DNA of 64,000 nt, taken from positions 1 to 64,000 of the forward strand of contig JAMXLF010000011.1 in assembly GCA_024281055.1 (NCBI GenBank). Reading direction: 5' to 3'. The translations under genes and the position numbers were made by a program. The notes under the pieces were generated by a model. That model was not told the origin of the DNA, did no database searches, and saw only the letters and a program-made list of their open reading frames with translations. Below, one piece after another: positions 8,754 through 18,343 of the stretch (position 1 is its first letter; each line of letters opens with the position of its first letter). Source of the DNA: Geobacteraceae bacterium. GTDB taxonomy: Bacteria; Desulfobacterota; Desulfuromonadia; Geobacterales; Geobacteraceae.

Positions 8754-9614
8754 ATGCAAAAATTCGGTTTTATCGGTCTCGGCATCATGGGGAGCGCCAT
8801 GGCGGCAAACCTGGTCAGGGCGGGGTTCGAGGTGGCGGTCTGGAACCGCTCGCCGGGGAAGGCAGTAGAGCTTGTGGCCCTGGGCGCAAAAAGGTTGGAG
8901 ACTCCCCAGGCGGTGGTGGAGTCCTGTCAGGTAACGTTCGCCATGCTCGCCGACCCGGCCGCCGCCGAGGCAGTCTGTTTCGGAAAGTACGGAGTACTCG
9001 ACGCTGTCGGCCATGGCAAGGGGTACGTGGACATGTCAACGGTTGACGCCGCCACTTCCCGGAAGATCGCCGCGGCAATCACCGCAAAAGGGGGACGTTT
9101 CCTCGAGGCGCCGGTATCCGGGAGCAGGAAGCCGGCCGAAGAAGGGACCCTCGTGATACTCACCGCCGGGGACAGGTCCCTTTATGACGAGGCACTGCCG
9201 GGGCTCGAAAGGATGGGGAAGAAGGTCCTCTTCCTCGGTGAGGTGGGGAACGGCGCAAACATGAAGCTCGTGGTGAACATGGTCATGGGAGGGATGATGG
9301 CCGCCTTCTGCGAGGGGCTGGCCCTCGGGACGAAGCAGGGGCTCACCACGGCGGACATTCTCGACGTCCTTGACGCCGGGGCTATGGCCAACCCCATGTT
9401 CCGCCTGAAGGGAGGGGCCGTGACCCGCGGGGACTTCTCCGTTGCCTTTCCCCTCAAGCATATGCAGAAGGATCTGCGCCTCGCCATCGCCCTCGGCGAC
9501 CAGGCGGGACAGCCGCTTTTCACCACTGCGGCGGCCAACGAGGCGTTCAAGCGGGCAAAGGCGCTGGGGTTCGGCGAAGAGGACTTTTCGGCCGTTCTCA
9601 AGGCAATTACCTGA
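8754..9614 (+). CDS. NAD(P)-dependent beta-hydroxyacid dehydrogenase (succinic semialdehyde/glyoxylate reductase type)
   Basis: The 286-residue enzyme starts MQKFGFIGLGIMGSAMAANLVRAGFEVAVWNRSPGKA, a Rossmann GxGxxG with the Arg that usually favours NADPH. It also has the substrate block EAPVSGSRKPAEEGTL and the catalytic lysine region GNGANMKLVVNMVMGGMMA. The fold is that of 3-hydroxyisobutyrate dehydrogenase. Close relatives from Geobacter have been described as succinic semialdehyde reductases, so that substrate is a reasonable guess. GACGGAGGCACGC supplies the ribosome binding site. It ends the forward run and converges on the HD-GYP gene. Confidence 0.92.
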   Translation: MQKFGFIGLGIMGSAMAANLVRAGFEVAVWNRSPGKAVELVALGAKRLETPQAVVESCQVTFAMLADPAAAEAVCFGKYGVLDAVGHGKGYVDMSTVDAATSRKIAAAITAKGGRFLEAPVSGSRKPAEEGTLVILTAGDRSLYDEALPGLERMGKKVLFLGEVGNGANMKLVVNMVMGGMMAAFCEGLALGTKQGLTTADILDVLDAGAMANPMFRLKGGAVTRGDFSVAFPLKHMQKDLRLAIALGDQAGQPLFTTAAANEAFKRAKALGFGEEDFSAVLKAIT

Positions 9615-9649
9615 GCCCGAGCAGCCGACCCAACCGGCTTGACGGCCCC

Positions 9650-11092
9650 CTAGACAATGTATTGACTCACGTCGATCCGGTACCGGTTGGGGTCCAGCGC
9701 CTCCATGACCGTCCTCGCGCACCGCGGGTCTGCGAGATCGGCCAGCTCGCCGCCAGTCTCACGCCCTTGCGAATCCGCGATTATTTTCACCCGCGGGGCA
9801 TTCCATTTCTCCGGGTCGGGGTTGTTTTCCAGCACGACACACAACTCCCGGGTGTCGAGCAGGAGGAGCGTGCCGATCGGGTAGATGCCGATACAATTGA
9901 TGAACAGTTTCATGATCACGGGATCGTATATCTTCCCCGTTCGCGCCAGCATGTAGCGGAGCGCCTTGTCCGGCTGCATGGGAGTTCGGCTGTAGACACG
10001 GGAAGAGGTAAGCCCGTCGTAACAGTCGGCGATGCTGATGATCCTGCCGAAGAGACTCAGCCGCTTGTAAGGAAGGCGGGGATAGCCCGAGAAATCGCAG
10101 TAGAGATGGTGTTCGAAGGCACCGATGATGATTCGGGAACTCAGGGCGTCGAGCCCCTTAAGCTTCATGAGCTTCTTTACGCCGAGGAGGGGATGTTGCT
10201 GCATGATCGCCCATTCCTCACGGGTGAATTCCGCCGGCTTGTTGAGGATCGACAGGGGGATTTCCGATTTGCCGATGTCATGGAAAAGGGCGGCCATTCC
10301 CAACTCGCAGAGCTTGGGCTTGGAAAACCCGATCCGCTGCCCGATGGCCAGGGAGAGAATGCAGACATTGACGGAATGGTTGTACGTATACTCGTCGTGG
10401 CAGCGGATGGTGGTCAGCCCGACGAGGTTCGTCTCGGCCGCGAGGAGTTGGTCGATCATGCTCTGGACGACCCGCTTTGATTTCCTGAGGCGCAGCGTCT
10501 GCCCCATCTTCGCGTTGTCCATGACCTCGGAAATCGCGTGGATGGTCTGATAATATACCTTCCGCGATTTCTTCCGATTATCCATCAATTCGCTCTCGTC
10601 GACCTCGACAGACTCTTCCCCGTCCTCCCCCAGGGTTTCCAGCTCGATATGGACGACCATCCGCTGCTGCATGCGCTCTAGGAATTTCACATAGGTCTGG
10701 GGTGAGGGGATCGGTTCGATCTCGCTGAAAATGTAGGCGAACTTCTTGATCTCTTCGGCAGTGACTCCGGGCGTAAAGTTGATACTGCCGATCAGATACC
10801 TCTTCATCTCCCCCATGATGAAATTGAATGCATCGAGACCGGCGGCATCGGGCTTCAGCCGGATTTCCCCCATGAGGAGGTAGCCCCGTTGCACCCTGAT
10901 GGAGGCCTCTTCGTTGCGCCGGTGGATCTCCTTGACCATCTTCAGGACGTTTTCCAGGGGAGCATTGATGGCGGCATGCCCTTCACGGTAATTCTGGGCG
11001 GTCTTGAGGAGAACGAAGAAATTGGTGACCAGGGCCTTGCCAACCTTGATCATCTCCCGTTCCAGTTGCTCGGTTCTGAGCTCCGACTCCAT
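9650..11092 (-). CDS. HD-GYP-related domain protein with degenerate GYP motif
   Basis: Residues about 240-420 form an HD-type phosphohydrolase domain (HDEYTYNHSVNVCILSLAIG, ALFHDIGKSEIPLSILNKP, HPLLGVKK, ADCYDGLTSSRVYS). In true c-di-GMP phosphodiesterases the later motif reads HHE..DG.GYP; here it is EHHLYCDFSGYP, so catalysis may be altered. The first 200 residues resemble no named domain and include an acidic stretch. Of two adjacent ATGs (11095, 11092) the second is better spaced from AGGAG, which overlaps the stop of the upstream HEAT gene. The two genes are six bases apart and surely cotranscribed. Confidence 0.88.
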   Translation of the reverse strand: MESELRTEQLEREMIKVGKALVTNFFVLLKTAQNYREGHAAINAPLENVLKMVKEIHRRNEEASIRVQRGYLLMGEIRLKPDAAGLDAFNFIMGEMKRYLIGSINFTPGVTAEEIKKFAYIFSEIEPIPSPQTYVKFLERMQQRMVVHIELETLGEDGEESVEVDESELMDNRKKSRKVYYQTIHAISEVMDNAKMGQTLRLRKSKRVVQSMIDQLLAAETNLVGLTTIRCHDEYTYNHSVNVCILSLAIGQRIGFSKPKLCELGMAALFHDIGKSEIPLSILNKPAEFTREEWAIMQQHPLLGVKKLMKLKGLDALSSRIIIGAFEHHLYCDFSGYPRLPYKRLSLFGRIISIADCYDGLTSSRVYSRTPMQPDKALRYMLARTGKIYDPVIMKLFINCIGIYPIGTLLLLDTRELCVVLENNPDPEKWNAPRVKIIADSQGRETGGELADLADPRCARTVMEALDPNRYRIDVSQYIV

Positions 11093-11101
11093 CATGCTCT
11101 C

Positions 11102-12811
11102 CTACGGGGCGGCAACGCCTTTCGCACTTTCGGCGGCGATTGCCCCCAGACCTTGAATGATGATATCCCTTATCTCATCGCCCTTGACGGCGCTCACTTC
11201 CTCAAGCAGCTTGGCGGCAGAGGCACTGCGCACTTTCACGAGCCCTGCAACGGCACAAATGATCGATTCCTTTTCCTTGGCCTTGTTGAACCAGTACTTC
11301 TTCGTCAGCATCTCCCTGAACAGGGGGAGCATCTGGTCCGCTCCCAACTCGCCAATTGCCTCGCAGACCGCCTTCTTCTCCATGATGTCCCTTTCCTGGA
11401 ACTGTTCGGAGGTTGTGAGCGCCAAAATGGGTTTCAGGGCAAACGTGCATCTGGTGCTTGCGAGGATCTGGAGTGCCCTGATCCTGATGACACTGGAATC
11501 ATCCCGGAGAAATTTCAACAGGCAGGTTTTTGCCTTGGGATCGGGCACCCGTTCCAGGTAACCAAGCACTTCCTTGCGGATCCGTACCTCCCTGTGAGAG
11601 ATCAGGGCCATCAGGGAATCGAGAGTTGCGGGACTACCGATCCGGGTCAGGATGAAGACGATGTTCCTGACCAGATACCACCTGCTGTCCGACAGATACG
11701 GAATGAACACTTCCGGGGCATCGCAGCCGATTTCGCACAGTACCTGGATGATGACCTTGCGCATCTTCATCTTTTCCACCAGGCCGAGGAGCTCGCACAT
11801 CCGTCCGACCGCGGGCGGGCCGAAAATAAGGAGGAGGTCCCGCAGCTTGTCGGGTGAAAGAAGCTCCGAGGTATCGATGGTGCGGGCGATGATTTTTGCG
11901 GTGTCCGGGGATAGAATCGTGCCGAGGGCCCTGTCGATCTCGGCCCTGTTGGCTTCGGGAATCTGCTCGTTCCTGGCCAGGTTCCCCAGAAACCAGGTGA
12001 TGTTCAGGGCATAGCGGACTTCGCCGGAATTGAAGAGGTTTTCGGCAAGTTTGGCCATTATCCCCACGAACTCGCCGAAGACCACCGGGTCGTGTTCCCC
12101 GACGAGAATCGAGGTGATGATCTGAATCACGTCATCCAGGGGTTTCCGTTTTTCGTCGGCCTCCCTGGCCTTCCTCAGCCAGTCGGTTTCCTTATCGCTC
12201 AAAGTCAGAATCTTCTGGGGGATGAGAAGGGGAGAAGGAGGGATTTCCTCGGGGGAATAGGCCGTGTAGATCCCGGTTATCTTTTCCTGTTGGGATGAAG
12301 GGGCGACGTGCCCCCCCACGTCGGCGTCGAACTCGAGAAAGTCGTCGGTCAGGACCGTGACGAGATGAGGGAAATTCTTTTCCCAGAGAAGGGTAACGAT
12401 GTCGTCGTCCACGTCACTCGGCCGGTCCTTCCCGACGATCTCCAGAAAGCCGCACAGTTCGTATTCTTCAAGTCCTTCGCTGAAGATGACAAATCGTATC
12501 CCGTCCGAGTACATCTTGAAAGCCATGCTTTCCTTGGGATCGCGATTCTCGTAGACCGTTTTCCCCTTGTATCTGAGCTCGAACTGGTCAATGTCGAGCC
12601 GGTACTCGCCGTACAAGGAAAGGTGCTTCCCCATCTTCTCGTTCAGCTCCTCGACGAACCTCGTCAGGAGCGGATTATTGGGGAGATATATCTTGAATCC
12701 CTTGGACGTCTTCACCATGGACTGCATGACCTCGGTCGCCAGAGTAAGCTCTTCCCTGCTCGCATCCGGTGTTTCGACCGTTTCCTGCTGCCCGGCAACC
12801 ATTTCCGTCAT
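11102..12811 (-). CDS. HEAT-repeat protein paired with the HD-GYP-like protein
   Basis: The 569-residue protein has an N-terminal domain (TEVMQSMVKTSKGFKIYLPNNPLLTRFVEEL...) followed by helical repeats; SDSRWYLVRNIVFILTRIGSP, SHREVRIRKEVLGYLERV and DDSSVIRIRALQILAST are clear HEAT units. No catalytic motif is visible, so a scaffold or sensor role is likely. Its neighbour's position suggests that it presents a partner to, or regulates, the HD domain. CAGGAGCGCCTCT provides the ribosome binding site for the ATG at 12811. I do not know a characterised homologue. Confidence 0.8.
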   Translation of the reverse strand: MTEMVAGQQETVETPDASREELTLATEVMQSMVKTSKGFKIYLPNNPLLTRFVEELNEKMGKHLSLYGEYRLDIDQFELRYKGKTVYENRDPKESMAFKMYSDGIRFVIFSEGLEEYELCGFLEIVGKDRPSDVDDDIVTLLWEKNFPHLVTVLTDDFLEFDADVGGHVAPSSQQEKITGIYTAYSPEEIPPSPLLIPQKILTLSDKETDWLRKAREADEKRKPLDDVIQIITSILVGEHDPVVFGEFVGIMAKLAENLFNSGEVRYALNITWFLGNLARNEQIPEANRAEIDRALGTILSPDTAKIIARTIDTSELLSPDKLRDLLLIFGPPAVGRMCELLGLVEKMKMRKVIIQVLCEIGCDAPEVFIPYLSDSRWYLVRNIVFILTRIGSPATLDSLMALISHREVRIRKEVLGYLERVPDPKAKTCLLKFLRDDSSVIRIRALQILASTRCTFALKPILALTTSEQFQERDIMEKKAVCEAIGELGADQMLPLFREMLTKKYWFNKAKEKESIICAVAGLVKVRSASAAKLLEEVSAVKGDEIRDIIIQGLGAIAAESAKGVAAP

Positions 12812-13115
12812 AGAGGCGCTCCTGAGGTTTCTGGGGCCATATCCGTCCTGAGGCTTCTCCCACAGAATAGCAATGGCCGACCCCTGTTACCATTCTGGAA
12901 CTCCTTTTTATCACCAAATCCGCTACGTGTCTACAATCGAGTGATCTTATACTGCTCCCCCCTCAAGGTGCCTGACAGCCCTTAGCTCCATTCCCCGGCA
13001 CCACAAAATATATCTTGCAATTTCATCACACTGTTGGCAATATAAAGTGTTTGACCAAGGCGGGCACCAAGGCTCGTCTTTTTCTTTTGGGAATTTATGA
13101 ACAGGAGAAGCTGAA
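12812..13115. other. Divergent intergenic region between the HEAT gene and typA
   Basis: These 304 bases must hold promoters for both flanking genes. I see no strong consensus promoter, repeat, RNA gene or terminator. A minus-strand frame beginning at 12917 with a good AAAAAGGAG site runs into the HEAT gene in another frame; I treat it as a shadow. Confidence 0.5.
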
Positions 13116-14912
<1,797 letters not shown>

Positions 14913-14947
14913 GCGACCACATACGATACCGAAACACAAAGGGCTCG

Positions 14948-14985
14948 AACAAGGCGGGAGGCAATCCCCGCCTTGTTCTTTTTCC
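14948..14985 (+). terminator. Rho-independent terminator of typA
   Basis: AACAAGGCGGG and CCCGCCTTGTT form an 11-bp stem around an eight-base loop, followed by CTTTTT. Confidence 0.9.
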
Positions 14986-15080
14986 ATCCTATCTCATCCT
15001 GCTCCCCGAGTTTGCCGTTGACTTTACAGCCGTTTTCCACTACGTTTGAAGAGATTTCTTTATCGTCGAGGAGCCCATCC

Positions 15081-15929
15081 ATGCCGTTTGCCCGTCTCCA
15101 TAACACCCTCTGCGCCTTCGCTTGCCTCCTGGCCCTCGCCGGCTGTGAAACCTTCAAGGTCCCCCCTAACCAGAGCGCCGAAGACGCTTACAAGGCAGGG
15201 GAAAATTTCTACGCGAAAAAACATTACGATGAGGCCGTTGCCGAATGGAAAAAGGTCAAGGAGAGCGGCTATTCTCCCGAGCTTACCGCCCTTGCGGAGC
15301 TGAACATCGCCAACGCCCAGTTCGACGAAGAGAAGTACATCGAGGCGGCCGCCTCGTACGAGGATTTCCGCAAGCTCCATCCCGACCATGAGAAAGCGGC
15401 CTATGCCCTCTTTCGGCTGGGACTCTGCAATTACAAGCAGTTTACCGGCATCGACACCGACCAGACCCCGGTCAAGAATGCCGCCACCTACTTCGAGTCT
15501 TTTCTCAAGCTGTACCCCACCTCCGGGTATGCTGCCGAGGCGCGCTCCTATCTTGAAAAGTGCCGGACGAAAATAGCCCAGCACGAGAATTACATCGGCC
15601 GTTTCTATCTCCGCACCGGAAAGTACCAGGCCGCCTCCAAGCGGCTTGAGGAGGCGCTGAACAGCCGATTCCCCAAAACGCCGGTCCAGGACGAGACCCT
15701 CTTCTACCTTGGTGAGGCGTATACCCTGGCGGGCGACAAGGCCAAGGGGAATGAGGTCTTCGACCGTCTCGCCGGGGAATTCCCCACCAGCCCGCTCCTC
15801 CCCGAAGTTGCCAAATTCAAGAACTGCACGACCGGCCCGGCTTCCTCTTCTTTCCCTCTTTCCTGGTCGTGGATGAAATGCTCCTACTTTTTCCTGTTCG
15901 GCGGGAATATTCCTGAAAGACAGGAATAA
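15081..15929 (+). CDS. bamD: BamD-like outer-membrane assembly lipoprotein
   Basis: The start is the ATG at 15081 after GAGGAG; it gives a lipoprotein signal with the lipobox LALAGC (Cys about residue 22). Tetratricopeptide-type repeats follow (AEDAYKAGENFYAKKHYDEAVAEWKKV, AYALFRLGLCNYKQF, YPTSGYAAEARSYLEKCRTKIAQHENYIGRFYLRTGKYQAASKRLEEAL), matching BamD (YfiO/ComL), an essential periplasmic part of the BAM machine that inserts beta-barrels. The last roughly 40 residues (NCTTGPASSSFPLSWSWMKCSYFFLFGG...) do not look like BamD, so the gene may carry a 3' frameshift or an unrelated extension. Confidence 0.82.
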   Translation: MPFARLHNTLCAFACLLALAGCETFKVPPNQSAEDAYKAGENFYAKKHYDEAVAEWKKVKESGYSPELTALAELNIANAQFDEEKYIEAAASYEDFRKLHPDHEKAAYALFRLGLCNYKQFTGIDTDQTPVKNAATYFESFLKLYPTSGYAAEARSYLEKCRTKIAQHENYIGRFYLRTGKYQAASKRLEEALNSRFPKTPVQDETLFYLGEAYTLAGDKAKGNEVFDRLAGEFPTSPLLPEVAKFKNCTTGPASSSFPLSWSWMKCSYFFLFGGNIPERQE

Positions 15930-15970
15930 ACCCGCTTCCCCGTCCCCCTGCCGCCTGACCCGTCACTCCA

Positions 15971-15994
15971 TGCATAACTTATTGATAATATGCA
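15971..15994. promoter_or_regulatory. Inverted repeat upstream of the cytochrome operon
   Basis: TGCATA-N12-TATGCA is a perfect 6-bp inverted repeat, about 145 bases upstream of the sigma54 promoter. It could be an upstream activator site; it could also be chance in this AT-rich gap. The rest of 15930-16110 shows nothing else to me. Confidence 0.4.
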
Positions 15995-16110
15995 CTAATA
16001 TCCCCACTGCACCCTTCCCGTCGCATTTCCCCATCTACTGAACACCGATATCCCTCCTGTTCGTCGCACTACGCGCAACCACCTACAATTATTAGCGTTT
16101 CCAAAAAACA

Positions 16111-16126
16111 ATTAGCACAAACTAAT
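16111..16126. promoter_or_regulatory. Inverted repeat ATTAG-N6-CTAAT next to the sigma54 promoter
   Basis: ATTAGCACAAACTAAT ends four bases before the -24 box, and a related ATTAGCG lies 20 bases upstream. This is close for an enhancer-binding protein, so it may equally be a repressor or accessory-protein site. Confidence 0.4.
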
Positions 16127-16129
16127 CTT

Positions 16130-16145
16130 TGGCATCAAGGTTGCT
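16130..16145 (+). promoter_or_regulatory. Sigma54 (-24/-12) promoter of the cytochrome operon
   Basis: TGGCAT-N5-TTGCT has the essential GG and GC dinucleotides at the exact sigma54 spacing. It lies 48 bases before the first gene of the operon. An inverted repeat spanning the expected start site (16146-16179, CCTACC...GGTAGG with TTAACCC/GGGTAAT inside) follows immediately. Confidence 0.8.
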
Positions 16146-16179
16146 CCTACCAGATTAACCCACGGGGTAATTCGGTAGG
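16146..16179. promoter_or_regulatory. Long inverted repeat over the expected transcription start
   Basis: CCTACC (16146-16151) pairs with GGTAGG (16174-16179), and the inner arms ATTAACCC / GGGTAATT continue the pairing. It starts right after the -12 box and ends just before the ribosome binding site AAAGGAG, so it could be an operator or a 5' leader hairpin. Confidence 0.55.
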
Positions 16180-16192
16180 AAAGGAGACGGCC

Positions 16193-16450
16193 ATGAAAGC
16201 GAAAAAGGGAGGAGTAAGGGGAAAAGTCTTAAACGTATTGATTGTGGCTCTCGTCCTGACCGGGACAGCCCTTGTCGCCGGGATAGGAGACGTGTCACAG
16301 GGAAGCAGCATCATGGTGAGGCTCTTTCTCGGCTTCCTGGGGGCCATCATCGCCATTCAGATTATTCCCTGTCTGATTCTGTTCGGGGCGATGGTCAAGG
16401 GGATTGTCGACCTGGTACGCGGGAAGAAAGAGCCCGAAGAATCGGCCTAA
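16193..16450 (+). CDS. Small two-helix membrane protein (cytochrome operon, gene 1)
   Basis: The 85-residue protein has a basic N-terminus (MKAKKGGVRGK), a hydrophobic helix around residues 12-31, a second one around 42-66 (RLFLGFLGAIIAIQIIPCLILFGAMV) and a charged tail. I recognise no family. GGAAAGGAGACGGCC gives it an excellent ribosome binding site. It is the first gene behind the sigma54 promoter, so it probably assists or belongs to the inner-membrane cytochrome complex encoded downstream. Confidence 0.75.
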   Translation: MKAKKGGVRGKVLNVLIVALVLTGTALVAGIGDVSQGSSIMVRLFLGFLGAIIAIQIIPCLILFGAMVKGIVDLVRGKKEPEESA

Positions 16451-16481
16451 CGAGTCATTCCAACGACGATGCGAGGCGGTC

Positions 16482-16874
16482 ATGGACGAGCGAGAAATTC
16501 TCATAGCGGACAAAGACTCCGAAATCCGCAGGCAGGTGGCCGACTACTTCCGCGAGGCAGGCTATCAGGTCGAAACGACCGATTCGGCCGTTCATGTCCT
16601 CTGCTCGATTCTGGAGAAGCAGACCCCAGTCGTTCTGCTGGCCGACGACTTCGATCGTAAGATTGCTCCGGCAGATCTGGTCCACCTTCTCAAGAAATGC
16701 AACCGGCGCCTGGCGATCATCCTGGTTTCCGACGAGGTGCCACTGCCAATGGAGCGCAGACTCCGCCAGGAAGGGATTTTCTACCACGCGCTTAAGCCGG
16801 CCTCCGCCAACGATACCGAAGAAATCCGTCTGGCGGTGGAATGTGCCTTCGAAAAACCGAGGAAAGACCATTAG
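16482..16874 (+). CDS. Single-domain response-regulator-like protein (gene 2)
   Basis: The 130-residue protein is a lone CheY-like receiver: MDEREILIADKDSEIRRQVADYFREAGYQVETTDS opens the fold with the acidic pair, the phosphoacceptor position falls in VVLLADDFDRK, and the switch residues appear as VSDEVP and the Lys in ALKPAS. The sequence is divergent, so phosphorylation is likely but not certain. No output domain exists. The ATG at 16482 follows GCGAGGCGG. Its place inside an electron-transfer operon is unusual and suggests a signalling input to the complex or to its sigma54 activator. Confidence 0.75.
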   Translation: MDEREILIADKDSEIRRQVADYFREAGYQVETTDSAVHVLCSILEKQTPVVLLADDFDRKIAPADLVHLLKKCNRRLAIILVSDEVPLPMERRLRQEGIFYHALKPASANDTEEIRLAVECAFEKPRKDH

Positions 16875-16918
16875 CCTGGCCGGGACGCCCCGCTTCCAGG
16901 CGGAACAAGGAGCGAATC

Positions 16919-17194
16919 ATGAAAACAGCGAGATGGCTCATCGGCACGACAGCAACAATTCTGGGGGTAATCTCCTCCGGGTACGCAGCAACGGAGGGAC
17001 GGGGAGACGACGGCGGCAACACGATGATCTGGATATTCCTCGGCATGTGCGCCCTGATCGTCATCGGACAACTCCTCCCCGCCTTCCGGGCTACCAAGCC
17101 CGAAGGCAAGATCGTCGAACCACAGACAGCGACAGCACAGGCCGTGGAGGGTCAGTCGGGCGACCCGAACGACCCTTCCGGAAAAGGAGAATGA
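16919..17194 (+). CDS. Small exported or membrane-anchored protein (gene 3)
   Basis: The 91-residue product has a signal-like N-terminus (MKTARWLIGTTATILGVISSGYAA), a short Gly/Asp-rich linker, one strong transmembrane helix (MIWIFLGMCALIVIGQLLPAF) and a polar tail ending PSGKGE. AAGGAG precedes the ATG. Family unknown to me. Within this operon it could be an assembly factor or small subunit of the cytochrome bc-type complex. Confidence 0.75.
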   Translation: MKTARWLIGTTATILGVISSGYAATEGRGDDGGNTMIWIFLGMCALIVIGQLLPAFRATKPEGKIVEPQTATAQAVEGQSGDPNDPSGKGE

Positions 17195-17239
17195 CAACGG
17201 CTTCGAGCCGGAGGAATCTTTCAATACTGGAGGATCACC

Positions 17240-18343
17240 GTGAACACAATCAAGATACCACTCATCGTAGCTCTTATCGGCATGCTGGCGATTGCAGCCG
17301 GCAACGTCGGCGCTGGTGAGGCGGCCTCGGCAACGTCGGGCTACTCGTACGGCGATACGACGGACAAGAACGGCAATTGTCTCAGCTGCCATGGCGATGT
17401 CGGCAAGGTCGGCAAGAAGATGTTCATCGACCCGGTAAAGTACACCCACACCAATCATGCCCGCATTGGCTGCCCCGCCTGCCACGATGCGGTCATCTCC
17501 GGCCATGCCGGGTCGGGAATGACCACAGCGAAAACCGGCTGCCGCCAGTGCCATGACGACATCGACGTCGAATACGCCCGCAGCAGCCATGCAGGGAAAA
17601 CCGACTGCAACGGCTGCCACGATCCGCACCGGGTGGCTGCCCCTACAGAGATTTCCGGCCAGGATATTAACAGGATGTGCGCCACGTGCCACGATACGTA
17701 CGAGATATCAGCAAGCCATGGCAAATGGCTTCCCCAGGCCGACCTACACATCGAGATGCTGCCGTGCATAACCTGCCACACGGGGTCGAAGAACTATGTG
17801 ATCAACCTCTACATCATCAAACGGCAGGAAGGCGTCCGGTTCGGGAAATTCGATCTGGCCAGCTATGGTGAACTGAAGAAGGAAGCCGGCGGACGAGACA
17901 TCCTCTCCCTGATCGACACAAACGGCGATGGCTATGTCTCCCTGGACGAACTGCGGAACTTCAACCGCAACCCCCAGTATAAGGAGCTGCGCCTCCAGGG
18001 TATGATGACCCCCGAACAGGTCACCCACAGCTTCCAGATCCTCGACAACCGTCGCAACTGCACCTTCTGCCACGCTTCGGGGCCATCCGCCATGCAGACC
18101 AGCACCGTCGCCATTCCTGAAGCAAATGGGACATTCCGCAAGGTCGCCGTCGAAAAGGGTGCAGTTCTCGATGCGCTCTACGCCACGCCCAATTTCTACA
18201 TGCTGGGGGGAACCAGGAACGCGATGCTGAACAAGATCGGCCTGGTGATCATTGCCGGGGGCATGGTCATGCCGGTGGGACACGGTTTCCTGCGTTTCCT
18301 GTCCCGTAACATCAGAAACAGAAGGGAGGACCGCCATGAGTAA
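17240..18343 (+). CDS. cbcA: Seven-heme c-type cytochrome with EF-hand and C-terminal anchor (CbcA-like)
   Basis: Seven CXXCH motifs start at Cys47, 78, 101, 123, 147, 176 and 274, so seven covalent hemes are expected in the periplasm. A signal peptide occupies residues 1-30 and a single transmembrane helix lies near 330-352 (KIGLVIIAGGMVMPVGHGFL). Between hemes 6 and 7 a canonical calcium-binding EF-hand loop runs from Asp226 to Glu237 (DTNGDGYVSLDE). Heme number, C-terminal anchor and the partner b cytochrome resemble CbcA of the Geobacter CbcBA complex, which passes quinol electrons outward at low potential. The symbol is given by that resemblance. It overlaps the next gene by eight bases. 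Confidence 0.85.
   Translation: MNTIKIPLIVALIGMLAIAAGNVGAGEAASATSGYSYGDTTDKNGNCLSCHGDVGKVGKKMFIDPVKYTHTNHARIGCPACHDAVISGHAGSGMTTAKTGCRQCHDDIDVEYARSSHAGKTDCNGCHDPHRVAAPTEISGQDINRMCATCHDTYEISASHGKWLPQADLHIEMLPCITCHTGSKNYVINLYIIKRQEGVRFGKFDLASYGELKKEAGGRDILSLIDTNGDGYVSLDELRNFNRNPQYKELRLQGMMTPEQVTHSFQILDNRRNCTFCHASGPSAMQTSTVAIPEANGTFRKVAVEKGAVLDALYATPNFYMLGGTRNAMLNKIGLVIIAGGMVMPVGHGFLRFLSRNIRNRREDRHE

Noticed and set aside
12675-12917. Minus-strand frame starting MVTGVGHCYSVGEA-like with a good AAAAAGGAG site upstream of the HEAT gene
   Set aside because: Most of it overlaps the HEAT gene out of frame and its composition is that of a shadow. A short upstream peptide cannot be fully excluded.
12812-13115. 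A GEMM (c-di-GMP or cGAMP) riboswitch, common in Geobacter
   Set aside because: The conserved GEMM core (GGACGCAAAGCC-type and the tetraloop receptor) is absent on both strands here and before the cytochrome operon.
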